NCBI GenBank assembly: GCA_039815505.1
Contig: JBCBZE010000054.1
Coordinates: 1 to 13,578 of the forward strand
Direction: 5' to 3'
Origin: CANLWN01 sp039815505
Lineage (GTDB): Bacteria; Bacteroidota; Bacteroidia; Flavobacteriales; Flavobacteriaceae
DNA: 13,578 bases
Below the pieces are notes generated by a model. That model made no database searches and was not told the origin of the DNA. It worked only from the letters and a program-made list of their open reading frames with translations. Below are positions 1 to 7,463 of the stretch, in pieces (position 1 is the first letter of the stretch; every line of letters starts with the position of its first letter). Both the position numbers and the translations under genes were made by a program.

Positions 1-518
1 ATACGTATATTTTCAGCATTGACCTCCAGGTTAAACTCACCATCGGTAGTTTCCGCTTCGGGATCCGTAAAACTCTCCGACAGCAATGCTAAACTTGGAT
101 AATTTAAAATACCTTCACTACTAATGGGAAAACCTGTGCTACTTCGTATCTCGGTAATATTAGGCGCGGTTACAAATACGACCGTAAGTCCAAAATCACG
201 AACAAAATTACAATCGTTTTCATCTCTCAATATGAGTCTTTCTTCTTCCACCACGGCGCTCACTTCATCCCGTAAAAATTCCCCTGTTTGTATTTCCACC
301 CGTTGCTCCGGTCCTTCCCTGAGCACTAGGGTAATATTTTCAAAGACCGTTATTTGGGTAAAGTTGGGCACGATGATCTCTTCGCGCACCGTATCTCCCG
401 CATTTTGAAAACAGTCAGAAATGCTATCGCCATTGCAACCCATAAGAAGTATCACAAAAATCACATACCCTCCTATTTGTTGAAATTTTAAATTCCAAAT
501 TTTAAATTCCAAACCCAT
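1..518 (-). CDS. DUF2807 (head GIN domain) lipoprotein, 3' end beyond window
   Basis: About 172 N-terminal residues are visible and the gene runs off the left edge of the window. From the ATG at 518, a lysine-containing n-region is followed by a hydrophobic stretch and a lipobox ending VILLMGC (Cys28), so the product is probably exported and lipidated. The residues after the Cys (NGDSIS) do not form a clear surface-export signal. The mature part begins with a pattern like IIVPNFTQITVFENITLVL, then an acidic 'EQRVEIQTGEFL' stretch. This resembles the start of DUF2807 / putative auto-transporter adhesin head GIN domains, which are common in Bacteroidota and poorly understood. The start is uncertain. 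Residues 3-12 are encoded by a 14-bp tandem repeat, and an AGGAGG lies just before an in-frame GTG at 464, but that start would leave almost no n-region. The gene begins 17 nt after the acyloxyacyl hydrolase stop, so the two are probably cotranscribed. Confidence 0.72.
   Translation of the reverse strand, partial: MGLEFKIWNLKFQQIGGYVIFVILLMGCNGDSISDCFQNAGDTVREEIIVPNFTQITVFENITLVLREGPEQRVEIQTGEFLRDEVSAVVEEERLILRDENDCNFVRDFGLTVVFVTAPNITEIRSSTGFPISSEGILNYPSLALLSESFTDPEAETTDGEFNLEVNAENIR
483..513. repeat. 14-bp tandem direct repeat, 2.2 copies
   Basis: The unit AAATTTTAAATTCC occurs twice without a mismatch (483-496 and 497-510), followed by AAA. It overlaps the first codons of the DUF2807 lipoprotein if the ATG at 518 is used, and otherwise lies in its leader. 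The repeat is simple and AT-rich and could vary in copy number; 14 bp is not a multiple of three, so a change would shift the frame from the ATG at 518. Confidence 0.8.
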
Positions 519-535
519 AATTCGTATTTCTCACT

Positions 536-1642
536 TTATAAGCGTACCCCAATTCCAAACTCTACCGCTTCGGCCTTAGCGCCATGTGATTTTAGAGTTA
601 TAGCACCAAACCATTGGTTTCCAAAATAGCGTTTTAGACCAATACGATTGTATACCCTACCTTCAAAATCAAACGGGTAATAAACATAATAGCCCAACTG
701 GGTAACGACGGACATTTTATTAATGAACAACTCATGCCCCAAAAAGATGCCTACCCTTTTAAAATCATCGTTCTGCGCCACATTTAGCTCAGGAAAAGCA
801 ATGGCTTGAAAACGAATCAACTCCTTCAAAAAATTAGAAAAAAACACTTCCGTTCCCAATTGTAATGCACTGTATCTTCCCAAACGCTTGTCCGCATAAG
901 CAGAAAAAATATAGAAAGGAAATTGGCCCGAATCTATCACATCACTCTCATTAAGTCCGCTACTGAATAACAAATTATAACGAATGGGCTCCGAAAATTC
1001 CTCTTTTTCCCCTTGTTCCCCTTTAAGATACACCAACTTTTCCTTGGGATTCATATCATATATGAAACCCGCATTGAAAGCAAAAGTATTCGTAGAAGTA
1101 TTAGGGGCCTTAAAATTGGCATTGGAGTAGTGAAACAGTGAAATGCCCGCTTTGAAACCCAGTCCTTGTACTATATTTTCCTTATGGTAATTGAACATAA
1201 GGTAGGTAGAACTTAACACATGTGAACCATAGGCATTGTTCCTAAAATTTTCGTTCTTGTCATAGGGATTTGTATTGTAAGCTATTCCCTGACCTACTCT
1301 AAATTGAAGATTTCTTTTGAAGAAATAGAAATTATAATGCGCATACAATCCATAATTATTTCCCAAGGTAGTATTGTTCATATCCTGATAAACAAAAGAA
1401 AAACCCGTATCCGGATAATTATATTTTTCCTCCCACTCCCTTAAACCAAAGGTTTTTGCATTATAGCCTAAAATAAATCCCGCAGGATGATTTGTAATTA
1501 AGTGCGAGATATCCGGGTTGTGCAAAAGAATTGAACCATAAAACGGACTGAAGTCCAAAGTGAACTTCTTAGAAGCACCCTCCTCTTGGGAAAAACAGTA
1601 TAGAAATGAAAAAAGTGAAAGAAAAAAAAGCTTAAAGTTCAT
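536..1642 (-). CDS. acyloxyacyl hydrolase (PagL-like lipid A deacylase family)
   Basis: The protein has 368 residues, with an N-terminal signal peptide of about 18 residues (MNFKLFFLSLFSFLYCFS). The rest is rich in alternating aromatic strands that suggest an outer-membrane beta-barrel. The diagnostic stretch is residues 170-181, FHYSNANFKAPN, which matches the HxSN...PN motif of PagL-type lipid A 3-O-deacylases. His171 and Ser173 correspond to the catalytic His and Ser of PagL. I cannot confidently place the third (Glu) member of the triad, because the position 12 residues after the Ser is Asn185. The protein is about twice as long as classical PagL; long versions are usual in Flavobacteriia. 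The inferred role is to remove an acyl chain from lipid A or a related envelope lipid. It begins about 95 nt after metF with no clear terminator between, so read-through from the methionine unit is possible. The actual substrate is unknown. Confidence 0.75.
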   Translation of the reverse strand: MNFKLFFLSLFSFLYCFSQEEGASKKFTLDFSPFYGSILLHNPDISHLITNHPAGFILGYNAKTFGLREWEEKYNYPDTGFSFVYQDMNNTTLGNNYGLYAHYNFYFFKRNLQFRVGQGIAYNTNPYDKNENFRNNAYGSHVLSSTYLMFNYHKENIVQGLGFKAGISLFHYSNANFKAPNTSTNTFAFNAGFIYDMNPKEKLVYLKGEQGEKEEFSEPIRYNLLFSSGLNESDVIDSGQFPFYIFSAYADKRLGRYSALQLGTEVFFSNFLKELIRFQAIAFPELNVAQNDDFKRVGIFLGHELFINKMSVVTQLGYYVYYPFDFEGRVYNRIGLKRYFGNQWFGAITLKSHGAKAEAVEFGIGVRL

Positions 1643-1737
1643 GGAGCGTAAAAATAGGGAATAAATTCAGTTGCTCGTCGTTGGACACAAAATTTAGACA
1701 TACCCAATGACAAACTACCATCTCTTTGGTCCCTAGC

Positions 1738-2691
1738 TCAAAAAATAGCCCTGGCAATGGCCTTTATATTATCCGATTTCCCCATGGAATAATAATGCAA
1801 TACGGGTACTCCGGCCTCCTTAAGCTCCCTTGATTGTTGAATGGCCCATTCTATGCCAACTTGCCTTACAGCCTTGTTATCTGCACAAGCATCAACAGTA
1901 TCTATTAAATCCTGGGGTAGGTCTATCTTAAACACTTGGGGCAGTAATTGTAAATGCTTTTTTATCGCTATGGGTTTTATACCAGGGATAATCGGAATGT
2001 TTATACCAATTTTCCGTGCGGCTTCCACAAAGTCAAAATATCTTTCATTATCAAAGAACATTTGGGTAACTACGTAGTCGGCGCCAGCTTCGACTTTTTC
2101 CTTTAGTCGTTTTAAATCGGACTTTAACGATGGGGCTTCCAAGTGCTTTTCGGGATATCCTGCAACCCCGATACAAAAATTGGAACAATCATCGGTTTCG
2201 ATTACTTCATGTAAATATGTACCACAGTTGAGGTCTTGGATCTGTTTTACCAGGTCTATCGCATAAGGATGTCCGCCCTTGGTAGGTTCAAAAAACTTCT
2301 CTTCTCGCATGGCATCCCCACGTAAAGCCATTACATTATCGATACCCAAATAATGGCAATCTACCAACAAATATTCCGTTTCTTCCTTTGTAAATCCGCC
2401 ACAAAGCACATGGGGCACGGTGTCCACATTATACTTATGTTTTATGGAAGCACAAATCCCCACCGTACCGGGACGCATTCGGGTTAATTTTTTATCCAGC
2501 AAACCTTGCCGGTCAATATAGATATATTCCTCACGAGAAGTGGTTACATCTATAAAAGGAGGACGAAACTCCATTAGCGGATCTATGTTATCATAGAGTT
2601 CCTGAATATTTCTTCCTTTTACCGGTGGAATAATTTCAAACGAAAACAGCGTATCCCCATTGGCGTTTTTAATATGTTCTGTAACTTTCAT
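1738..2691 (-). CDS. metF: methylenetetrahydrofolate reductase [NAD(P)H]
   Basis: The protein has 317 residues and is complete by comparison with the roughly 300-residue bacterial family. MetF reduces 5,10-methylene-tetrahydrofolate to 5-methyl-tetrahydrofolate with FAD in a TIM barrel in the cytosol. Visible marks are SFEIIPP at 17-23 with the catalytic Glu19, ALRGD at 122-126 with the FAD/folate-contacting Asp126, and AGADYVVTQMFFD at 202-214 with the folate-binding Gln210. The product is the methyl donor of the MetH pair encoded just upstream, so one transcript makes both the donor and its user. The ATG directly follows the TAA of the small membrane-protein gene with no spacer, which points to translational coupling. 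It is the last clear methionine gene of the S-box-controlled unit. Confidence 0.97.
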   Translation of the reverse strand: MKVTEHIKNANGDTLFSFEIIPPVKGRNIQELYDNIDPLMEFRPPFIDVTTSREEYIYIDRQGLLDKKLTRMRPGTVGICASIKHKYNVDTVPHVLCGGFTKEETEYLLVDCHYLGIDNVMALRGDAMREEKFFEPTKGGHPYAIDLVKQIQDLNCGTYLHEVIETDDCSNFCIGVAGYPEKHLEAPSLKSDLKRLKEKVEAGADYVVTQMFFDNERYFDFVEAARKIGINIPIIPGIKPIAIKKHLQLLPQVFKIDLPQDLIDTVDACADNKAVRQVGIEWAIQQSRELKEAGVPVLHYYSMGKSDNIKAIARAIF

Positions 2692-3024
2692 TTATAGTGT
2701 TTCTCTAGGAATAATAGTAGCTTCTATAAGCTTGTATGTTCGAATAAAAAAATTAACGGTTACCACAAACAAGGCAAAAAAAGCAAGCATTTTGGTAGAT
2801 ATACCATATTGTATGTTCGTTTCGATGAGAACAGTCCCCCAAACCATTATAAGCATACAAAGCAATCCCGTAGCAATTATTAACAATCCATCTACCACGG
2901 GACTTTTATAAAGTCCGTTCAATGCTTTTTTTACGTTCTTTTGATCGGTTGTAAACAACTTGTAAATACTCCATAGTATCAAAATAGTTTCCGCTATTTC
3001 TTTTAAAACCTTAAAAAATTCCAT
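2692..3024 (-). CDS. small hydrophobic membrane protein of unknown function
   Basis: I do not recognise this gene. From the ATG at 3024 it encodes 110 residues; a TTG six bases further upstream is a less likely start. Three hydrophobic segments can be seen, roughly residues 10-24, 45-67 and 79-98. They are joined by a basic first loop (DQKNVKKALNGLYKS) and a short polar second loop, and the tail is short and partly charged. This suggests a three-helix inner-membrane protein with no catalytic motif. It lies 53 nt after the MetH catalytic subunit, and its TAA directly touches the metF ATG, so it is very likely translated with metF under SAM-riboswitch control. The position hints at a role linked to methionine or folate metabolism, but the sequence itself gives no function. 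Confidence 0.75.
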   Translation of the reverse strand: MEFFKVLKEIAETILILWSIYKLFTTDQKNVKKALNGLYKSPVVDGLLIIATGLLCMLIMVWGTVLIETNIQYGISTKMLAFFALFVVTVNFFIRTYKLIEATIIPRETL

Positions 3025-3077
3025 TTCCAAAATATTTTAGTTCCCCAATTGCCGATATCTGATTACCGCCATACTTG

Positions 3078-5792
3078 CTAATGTTGGTCCACAATATTCG
3101 GGGCCAACCATTTTGTCGCTTTCTCCTCTGTAATTCCCTTTCTAATGGCAAAATCAGTTACTTGATCTTCTTTTATTTTACCCAGTCCAAAATATCTGGC
3201 CTCCGGATGGGCAAAATAGTAGCCACTAACGCTGGCAGCAGGCCACATGGCAAGGCTTTCGGTTAAACTGACCCCAATTTTTTCCTCCACGCCCAATAAT
3301 TGCCAAATCGTTATCTTTTCCAAGTGATCCGGACAAGCGGGATATCCGGGTGCCGGTCGAATACCTTTGTACGATTCTTTTATTAGTTCTTCGTTGTTCA
3401 ACGTTTCATTAGCGGCATATCCCCAATACTTGATCCGAACTTCCTTATGCAAGTATTCGGCATACGCCTCTGCCAAACGATCGGCCAGGGCTTTTACCAT
3501 TATGGAGCTATAATCATCCAAGTCTTTCTCATAGGTCTTGGCTAGATCAGCGACACCAAATCCCGTACTCACACAAAAGCAACCTATGTAATCTTGTTTT
3601 CCACTTTCCTTAGGGGCAATGAAGTCTGCCAAGGCAAAGTCCGGAACACCTTCCTTTCTCTTTAATTGTTGACGAAGTGTTCTAAGAACTACGTTCTGGC
3701 CATTATCCTTTTTCCCGACCGAGCCAGCAATAGATGGTAAAGCAATTACCTCAATATCATCTTCATTTATCGTATTTGCAGGAAACAACCCAAAAATGGC
3801 CTTTGCTTTAAGTTGTTTTTCTTCCACTATTTTTTTTAGCATGATTTTGGCATCCAAAAAAAGTTCGGTAGCTTGTTCCCCTACTACGGCATCCGTTAGG
3901 ATGTCCGGATATTTTCCATGGAGGTCCCAGCTTCTAAAAAACGGTGTCCAATCTATAAAATCGATTAATTTTTGGAGTTCCATGTCCTCTATAACTTGAA
4001 TACCCAATTCTTTGGGCTCAACGATCGAGGTGCTGTTCCAATCTATTTGGAACTTATTCTTTCTTGCCTCGGCAATGGTCTTATATTCCTTCTTTTTAGT
4101 ACGTTTTAAAAATTTATCCCGAAACTCCTCATAGTCGAGCTTAATTCCGTCTTTATATCCTTGGGAACTTTCTTTTTGCAAAAGATCTCCCACCACGGTC
4201 ACTGCTCTGGAGGCATCATTTACGTGAACTACGGCCTGACTGTATTGTGGATCTATTTTTACCGCGGTATGGGCTTTACTTGTGGTAGCACCACCTATCA
4301 ACAGAGGCACTTTAAAATCCTGCCGCTCCATCTCTTTGGCCAAGAAAACCATTTCGTCCAGGGAAGGGGTAATCAATCCACTTAAACCTATGATATCCAC
4401 ATTCTCTTCCTTGGCCGTGTTGATAATTTTCTCGGGAGGAACCATGACCCCCATGTCCACAATTTCGTAATTATTACAGGCCAGTACCACACTTACAATA
4501 TTCTTTCCGATGTCATGCACATCCCCTTTAACGGTAGCCATTAATATTTTTCCTGCAGATTGGGATTCCCCATCCTTTTCCTCTTCTATAAACGGAAGCA
4601 GATACGCCACAGCTTTTTTCATGACCCTGGCCGATTTCACCACTTGGGGCAAGAACATTTTTCCACTACCGAACAAATCGCCCACGACGTTCATTCCTGT
4701 CATCAAATGACCTTCTATGACCTCAATGGGTTTGGCTACACTCTGACGTGCTTCCTCTACATCGGCCTCTATATATTGATCTATTCCCTTGACCAAAGCT
4801 CGGGTAATCCTATTTTGCAGGGCTTCTTCCCGCCAAGAAAGATCCACTTTGCTTTCCTTGGCAGTACCTACTACCGTTTCTGCAAAATCTAACAGACGTT
4901 CCGTAGCATCATCCCTCCTATCCAGGATAACATCTTCTACATATTTTAATAAATCCTTGGGAATATCATCATATACTTCCAGCATATTAGGGTTTACAAT
5001 TCCCATGTTCATACCTGCTTTTATAGCATGGTATAGAAAAACCGAATGCATTGCCTCGCGCACCGGGTTATTGCCCCTAAATGAAAAAGATACATTACTT
5101 ACGCCACCACTTACACTGCAATGGGGCAAGTTTTGCCTAACCCATTCAGTGGCCTCTATAAAATCTAGCGCGTTTCTTTTGTGCTCCTCCATTCCCGTGG
5201 CCACTGGAAAGATATTAAGGTCGAATATGATATCCTCCGGGGGGAAATTCACCTGATGCACCAAAATATCATAGGAACGCTTTGAGATTTCTATTCTACG
5301 ATTGTAATCATCGGCCTGTCCCACTTCATCAAAGGCCATAACAATGACAGCCGCCCCATAACGCTTGATCAACTTTGCCTGATGGATAAATTGCTCCTCA
5401 CCTTCCTTTAAACTAATGGAATTTACTACACATTTCCCCTGTACCACTTGGAGCCCAGCCTCTATAATTTCCCACTTGGAGCTATCGATCATAATGGGAA
5501 CACGGGCAATATCAGGTTCAGATACTATAAGGTTCAGATACTTTACCATGGCTTCCTTCCCCTCTATAAGGCCGTCATCCATATTAATATCTATAATCTG
5601 GGCACCACCTTCCACTTGATCGCGTGCCACATCCAAAGCTTCTTCAAATTTTTCTTCTTTGATCAAGCGAAGGAATTTCTTGGAACCTGCCACATTGGTA
5701 CGTTCCCCTACATTTATGAAATTGCTTTCAGGGGATACGATCAAAGGTTCAAGTCCTGATAATCTTAGATATCTTGGTTTTAGTTTATTCAT
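3078..5792 (-). CDS. metH: methionine synthase, pterin/cobalamin/activation subunit (split MetH)
   Basis: The protein has 904 residues and corresponds to E. coli MetH without its homocysteine domain. The order is: a pterin-binding TIM barrel, about 22-300 (FINVGERTN at 25-33, DIN at 68-70); a B12 cap, about 320-405; the cobalamin Rossmann domain, about 412-545, with DVHDIGK at 424-430, where His426 is the lower cobalt ligand; and the AdoMet-dependent activation domain, about 590-890, with RPAPGYPACPDH at 812-823. It transfers methyl from 5-methyl-THF to cob(I)alamin and then to homocysteine held by the partner subunit. Retention of the activation domain means it can be repaired by reductive methylation with SAM. 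The ATG follows the ABM-gene TAA with no gap. Splitting off the homocysteine domain is a recurrent arrangement in Bacteroidota, and no frameshift remnant is visible. Confidence 0.96.
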   Translation of the reverse strand: MNKLKPRYLRLSGLEPLIVSPESNFINVGERTNVAGSKKFLRLIKEEKFEEALDVARDQVEGGAQIIDINMDDGLIEGKEAMVKYLNLIVSEPDIARVPIMIDSSKWEIIEAGLQVVQGKCVVNSISLKEGEEQFIHQAKLIKRYGAAVIVMAFDEVGQADDYNRRIEISKRSYDILVHQVNFPPEDIIFDLNIFPVATGMEEHKRNALDFIEATEWVRQNLPHCSVSGGVSNVSFSFRGNNPVREAMHSVFLYHAIKAGMNMGIVNPNMLEVYDDIPKDLLKYVEDVILDRRDDATERLLDFAETVVGTAKESKVDLSWREEALQNRITRALVKGIDQYIEADVEEARQSVAKPIEVIEGHLMTGMNVVGDLFGSGKMFLPQVVKSARVMKKAVAYLLPFIEEEKDGESQSAGKILMATVKGDVHDIGKNIVSVVLACNNYEIVDMGVMVPPEKIINTAKEENVDIIGLSGLITPSLDEMVFLAKEMERQDFKVPLLIGGATTSKAHTAVKIDPQYSQAVVHVNDASRAVTVVGDLLQKESSQGYKDGIKLDYEEFRDKFLKRTKKKEYKTIAEARKNKFQIDWNSTSIVEPKELGIQVIEDMELQKLIDFIDWTPFFRSWDLHGKYPDILTDAVVGEQATELFLDAKIMLKKIVEEKQLKAKAIFGLFPANTINEDDIEVIALPSIAGSVGKKDNGQNVVLRTLRQQLKRKEGVPDFALADFIAPKESGKQDYIGCFCVSTGFGVADLAKTYEKDLDDYSSIMVKALADRLAEAYAEYLHKEVRIKYWGYAANETLNNEELIKESYKGIRPAPGYPACPDHLEKITIWQLLGVEEKIGVSLTESLAMWPAASVSGYYFAHPEARYFGLGKIKEDQVTDFAIRKGITEEKATKWLAPNIVDQH

Positions 5793-6074
5793 TTATGCAT
5801 AATGAAGAACCTTTGGAAAGGGTTCATAAAAATGATGTAAAAGTTTTTTCCATTTCCCGTATTCCGGGGATTCACGAAATCCTATCTCATGGTCTTCCAA
5901 GGTTTCCCAATTAACCAATAGCATATATTGCCCATCTATTTCGATACATGTTTTAAGCTGATGGGAAGCATAGCCTTTCATTGTCGTTAGTATTGATGAT
6001 GCTTCTTTAAAAGCGCTTTCAAAATCACTTGACAATCCTTCCTTAATATTCAATATGGCTACTTCTAGAATCAT
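5793..6074 (-). CDS. ABM-superfamily (dimeric alpha-beta barrel) protein, 93 aa
   Basis: The 93 residues fit the antibiotic biosynthesis monooxygenase (ABM) fold. The opening strand is MILEVAILNIKEG, then comes a helix (SDFESAFKEASSIL), MKGYASHQLKTC, the strand YMLLVNWETLEDH, and an end pattern SPEYGKWKKLLHHFYEPFPKVLHY. The family includes cofactor-free quinol monooxygenases and haem-degrading enzymes, and many members are uncharacterised. The HH pair near residues 81-82 may matter but is not assignable. The gene sits between the two methionine synthase genes. Its ATG is 3 nt after the homocysteine-subunit stop, and its TAA touches the ATG of the B12 subunit, so all three are probably translated in series. 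No function in methionine synthesis is established. A role in redox protection of cobalamin would be speculation. Confidence 0.85.
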   Translation of the reverse strand: MILEVAILNIKEGLSSDFESAFKEASSILTTMKGYASHQLKTCIEIDGQYMLLVNWETLEDHEIGFRESPEYGKWKKLLHHFYEPFPKVLHYA

Positions 6075-6077
6075 AAC

Positions 6078-7085
6078 TTAATTTAAAGACTTGGCCATTA
6101 ACCTCCTAGGACCATATTCCTTTACCAAATCTGACATGGCCTTAATATGTTCTGGAGTCGTTCCACAACAACCTCCTACTATGTTTACAAGACCTTTTTC
6201 TAAATATTCCCTGATTTGAGCGGCCATCTGTTCCGGTGTTTCATCATATTCCCCAAAAGCATTGGGTAATCCCGCATTGGGGTGGGCAGAAACGGCATGA
6301 TCTGTTTTAGCCGATATCACTTCCAAATGGGGCACCAGCTGACTTGCACCTAAGGCACAATTGAACCCAACGGACAATATGGGGATATGGGATATTGAAA
6401 TTAAAAATGCTTCCGCAGTTTGTCCCGATAAGGTTCTTCCCGAGGCATCGGTAATTGTACCACTAACCATTACAGGAACTTCAATTTCACGTGCTTCTTT
6501 CACTTCTTCAATGGCGAATAAAGCGGCTTTGGCGTTCAACGTGTCAAAAATGGTCTCGACGAGTAAGATATCCGCGCCTCCATCCAGAAGAGCTTCTACC
6601 TGTAGTTTATAGGCTACTTTTAATTCATCAAAGGAAACGGCCCTGTAACCAGGGTCGTTAACATCTGGTGACATACTGGCCGTTTTATTGGTAGGGCCTA
6701 TACTCCCTGCCACAAACCTTGGTTTGTACGGTTCTTTTTTTGTAAACTCTTCGGCAACTTCCTTGGCAATTCTGGCCGACTCATAGTTAAGTTCATACAC
6801 CAAATCTTCCATATGATAATCTGCCATCGCTATGGTAGTTCCCGAAAACGTATTGGTTTCAACGATATCCGCTCCCGATTCAAAATACTTTGCATGTACC
6901 TCAGCTATGGCCTTGGGTTGGGTCAAAGACAATAGGTCGTTATTGCCTTGCAATGGATATTCCCAATCCTTAAAACGCTCTCCACGGAAATCGGCCTCTG
7001 TAAATTTATAACGTTGCAACATAGTACCCATGGCACCGTCCAATATCAAAATCCTATGCTGTAATATTTCTTTAATATTTTTCAT
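6078..7085 (-). CDS. metH: methionine synthase, homocysteine-binding subunit (split MetH)
   Basis: From the ATG at 7085 this is a 335-residue homocysteine S-methyltransferase domain. The start reads MKNIKEILQHRILILDGAMG, which lines up with the usual start of MetH. An in-frame ATG at 7118 would add 11 residues that do not look like the family. The zinc thiolates that hold and activate homocysteine are visible as GFNCALG (Cys243) and GGCCGTTPEH (Cys306, Cys307), matching Cys247/310/311 of E. coli MetH. Also typical are ETNTFSG and GSIGPT. It contains no pterin or B12 domain; these are encoded two genes downstream, so the subunits must meet in trans. A stand-alone betaine or SAM-dependent enzyme is possible by domain alone, but the operon makes the split-MetH reading much stronger. 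A SAM-I riboswitch lies in its leader. Confidence 0.94.
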   Translation of the reverse strand: MKNIKEILQHRILILDGAMGTMLQRYKFTEADFRGERFKDWEYPLQGNNDLLSLTQPKAIAEVHAKYFESGADIVETNTFSGTTIAMADYHMEDLVYELNYESARIAKEVAEEFTKKEPYKPRFVAGSIGPTNKTASMSPDVNDPGYRAVSFDELKVAYKLQVEALLDGGADILLVETIFDTLNAKAALFAIEEVKEAREIEVPVMVSGTITDASGRTLSGQTAEAFLISISHIPILSVGFNCALGASQLVPHLEVISAKTDHAVSAHPNAGLPNAFGEYDETPEQMAAQIREYLEKGLVNIVGGCCGTTPEHIKAMSDLVKEYGPRRLMAKSLN

Positions 7086-7118
7086 TCCAACAAAATTCTC
7101 CATAAATACGCTCCACAT

Positions 7119-7189
7119 GAAAGTATGTATGGTGTAATCATTTATATATCAAGTAAGGGAAAAAGCAATAATCGACAGCTTATCTTTTT
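7119..7189 (-). promoter_or_regulatory. riboswitch expression platform / 5' leader of the metH unit
   Basis: This 71-nt stretch joins the SAM-I aptamer to the methionine synthase gene. Close after P1 comes a second AGATAAG, nearly a copy of the P1 3' arm (AGATAAC). It could compete for the 5' arm by five of six pairs. A weak AAGC/GCTT pairing followed by TTTTT could act as a poor terminator, but the stem is only four pairs. I see no Shine-Dalgarno. The annotation as expression platform rests on position. Confidence 0.5.
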
Positions 7190-7308
7190 GTTATCTGCCA
7201 GATACTGATTTGAATTCAGTGTTTTTGGTAGAACGTAGCACCTTCTTTTAAAGGAAAAAGGGTTGCTAAGGCTTCAAAGGGTCTATTCCCTCCACCTTTC
7301 TTGATAAC
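7190..7308 (-). promoter_or_regulatory. SAM-I (S-box) riboswitch aptamer upstream of the split metH unit
   Basis: Read on the minus strand, the element starts GTTATCAAGAAAGGTGGAGG and continues with the S-box core GACCCTTTGAAGCCTTAGCAACC. It has GGTGCTACGTTCTACC after a hairpin and ends CAGATAAC. P1 is GTTATC (7308-7303) with GATAAC (7195-7190). P3 is the CCTTTTT/AAAAGAAGG hairpin. P4 is ACTGA (7220-7216) with TCAGT (7208-7204). The SAM-I pseudoknot is also present: loop TAGA (7285-7282) can pair with TCTA (7232-7229) in J3/4, a changed but still complementary version of the usual CUGG/CCAG pair. SAM binding should stabilise P1 and lower expression of the downstream methionine genes. No convincing intrinsic terminator follows, so the switching step (transcription or translation) is not clear. 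Confidence 0.95.
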
Positions 7309-7336
7309 TATTTCAATTTTTAAAAAGAACTGGATA

Positions 7337-7367
7337 CAAAGTAACGGCACCGTCTCATTAAAAACAA
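7337..7367 (-). promoter_or_regulatory. Bacteroidota-type promoter upstream of the SAM riboswitch
   Basis: On the minus strand a TTG (7367-7365) is followed after 20 nt by TTACTTTG (7344-7337). This is one mismatch from the TAnnTTTG -7 element of Bacteroidota sigma-A promoters and has suitable spacing. Transcription would start around 7330, about 20 nt before the aptamer, and just after the terminator that closes the sulfate unit. It was found by eye only. Confidence 0.55.
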
Positions 7368-7400
7368 GAAAACTCCATTTTTTTTAAAATTTAAACTTTG

Positions 7401-7436
7401 AAAAAAAACCTTTCCATCCCAAAGGATGAAAAGGTT
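7401..7436 (-). terminator. intrinsic terminator of the sulfate-assimilation unit
   Basis: On the minus strand the arms AACCTTTTCATCC (7436-7424) and GGATGGAAAGGTT (7419-7407) form a 13-bp stem with one G-T wobble and a 4-nt TTTG loop. A run of eight T follows, its first two forming the end of the stem. It lies about 30 nt after the ferredoxin-NADP reductase-like gene and before the riboswitch promoter, so it separates the two units. Confidence 0.93.
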
Positions 7437-7463
7437 GCTAGCTAATTTCAAGGGGACATATGT

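Noticed and set aside
124..408. Plus-strand open frame of 94 codons at the left end
   Set aside because: The minus strand here encodes the DUF2807 lipoprotein with lipobox and domain pattern; the plus frame is a low-complexity Ser/Thr shadow.
1643..1737. Promoter or terminator between metF and the acyloxyacyl hydrolase
   Set aside because: A TAAATTTTG stretch is near the -7 consensus, but no TTG has acceptable spacing, and no hairpin with a T-run is seen.
4789..5256. 155-codon open frame on the plus strand
   Set aside because: It lies wholly inside the B12-dependent methionine synthase gene, opposite strand, and its Ser/Thr-rich product resembles no family. It is a shadow frame.
3078..7085. 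MetH broken by a frameshift or insertion
   Set aside because: Both halves are complete at domain borders, each has its own start and stop, and an intact third gene lies between with operon-like junctions. This is a natural split.
7086..7118. ATG at 7118 as start of the homocysteine subunit
   Set aside because: It is possible, but the 11 added residues do not match the family; the ATG at 7085 gives the typical start. It is not excluded.
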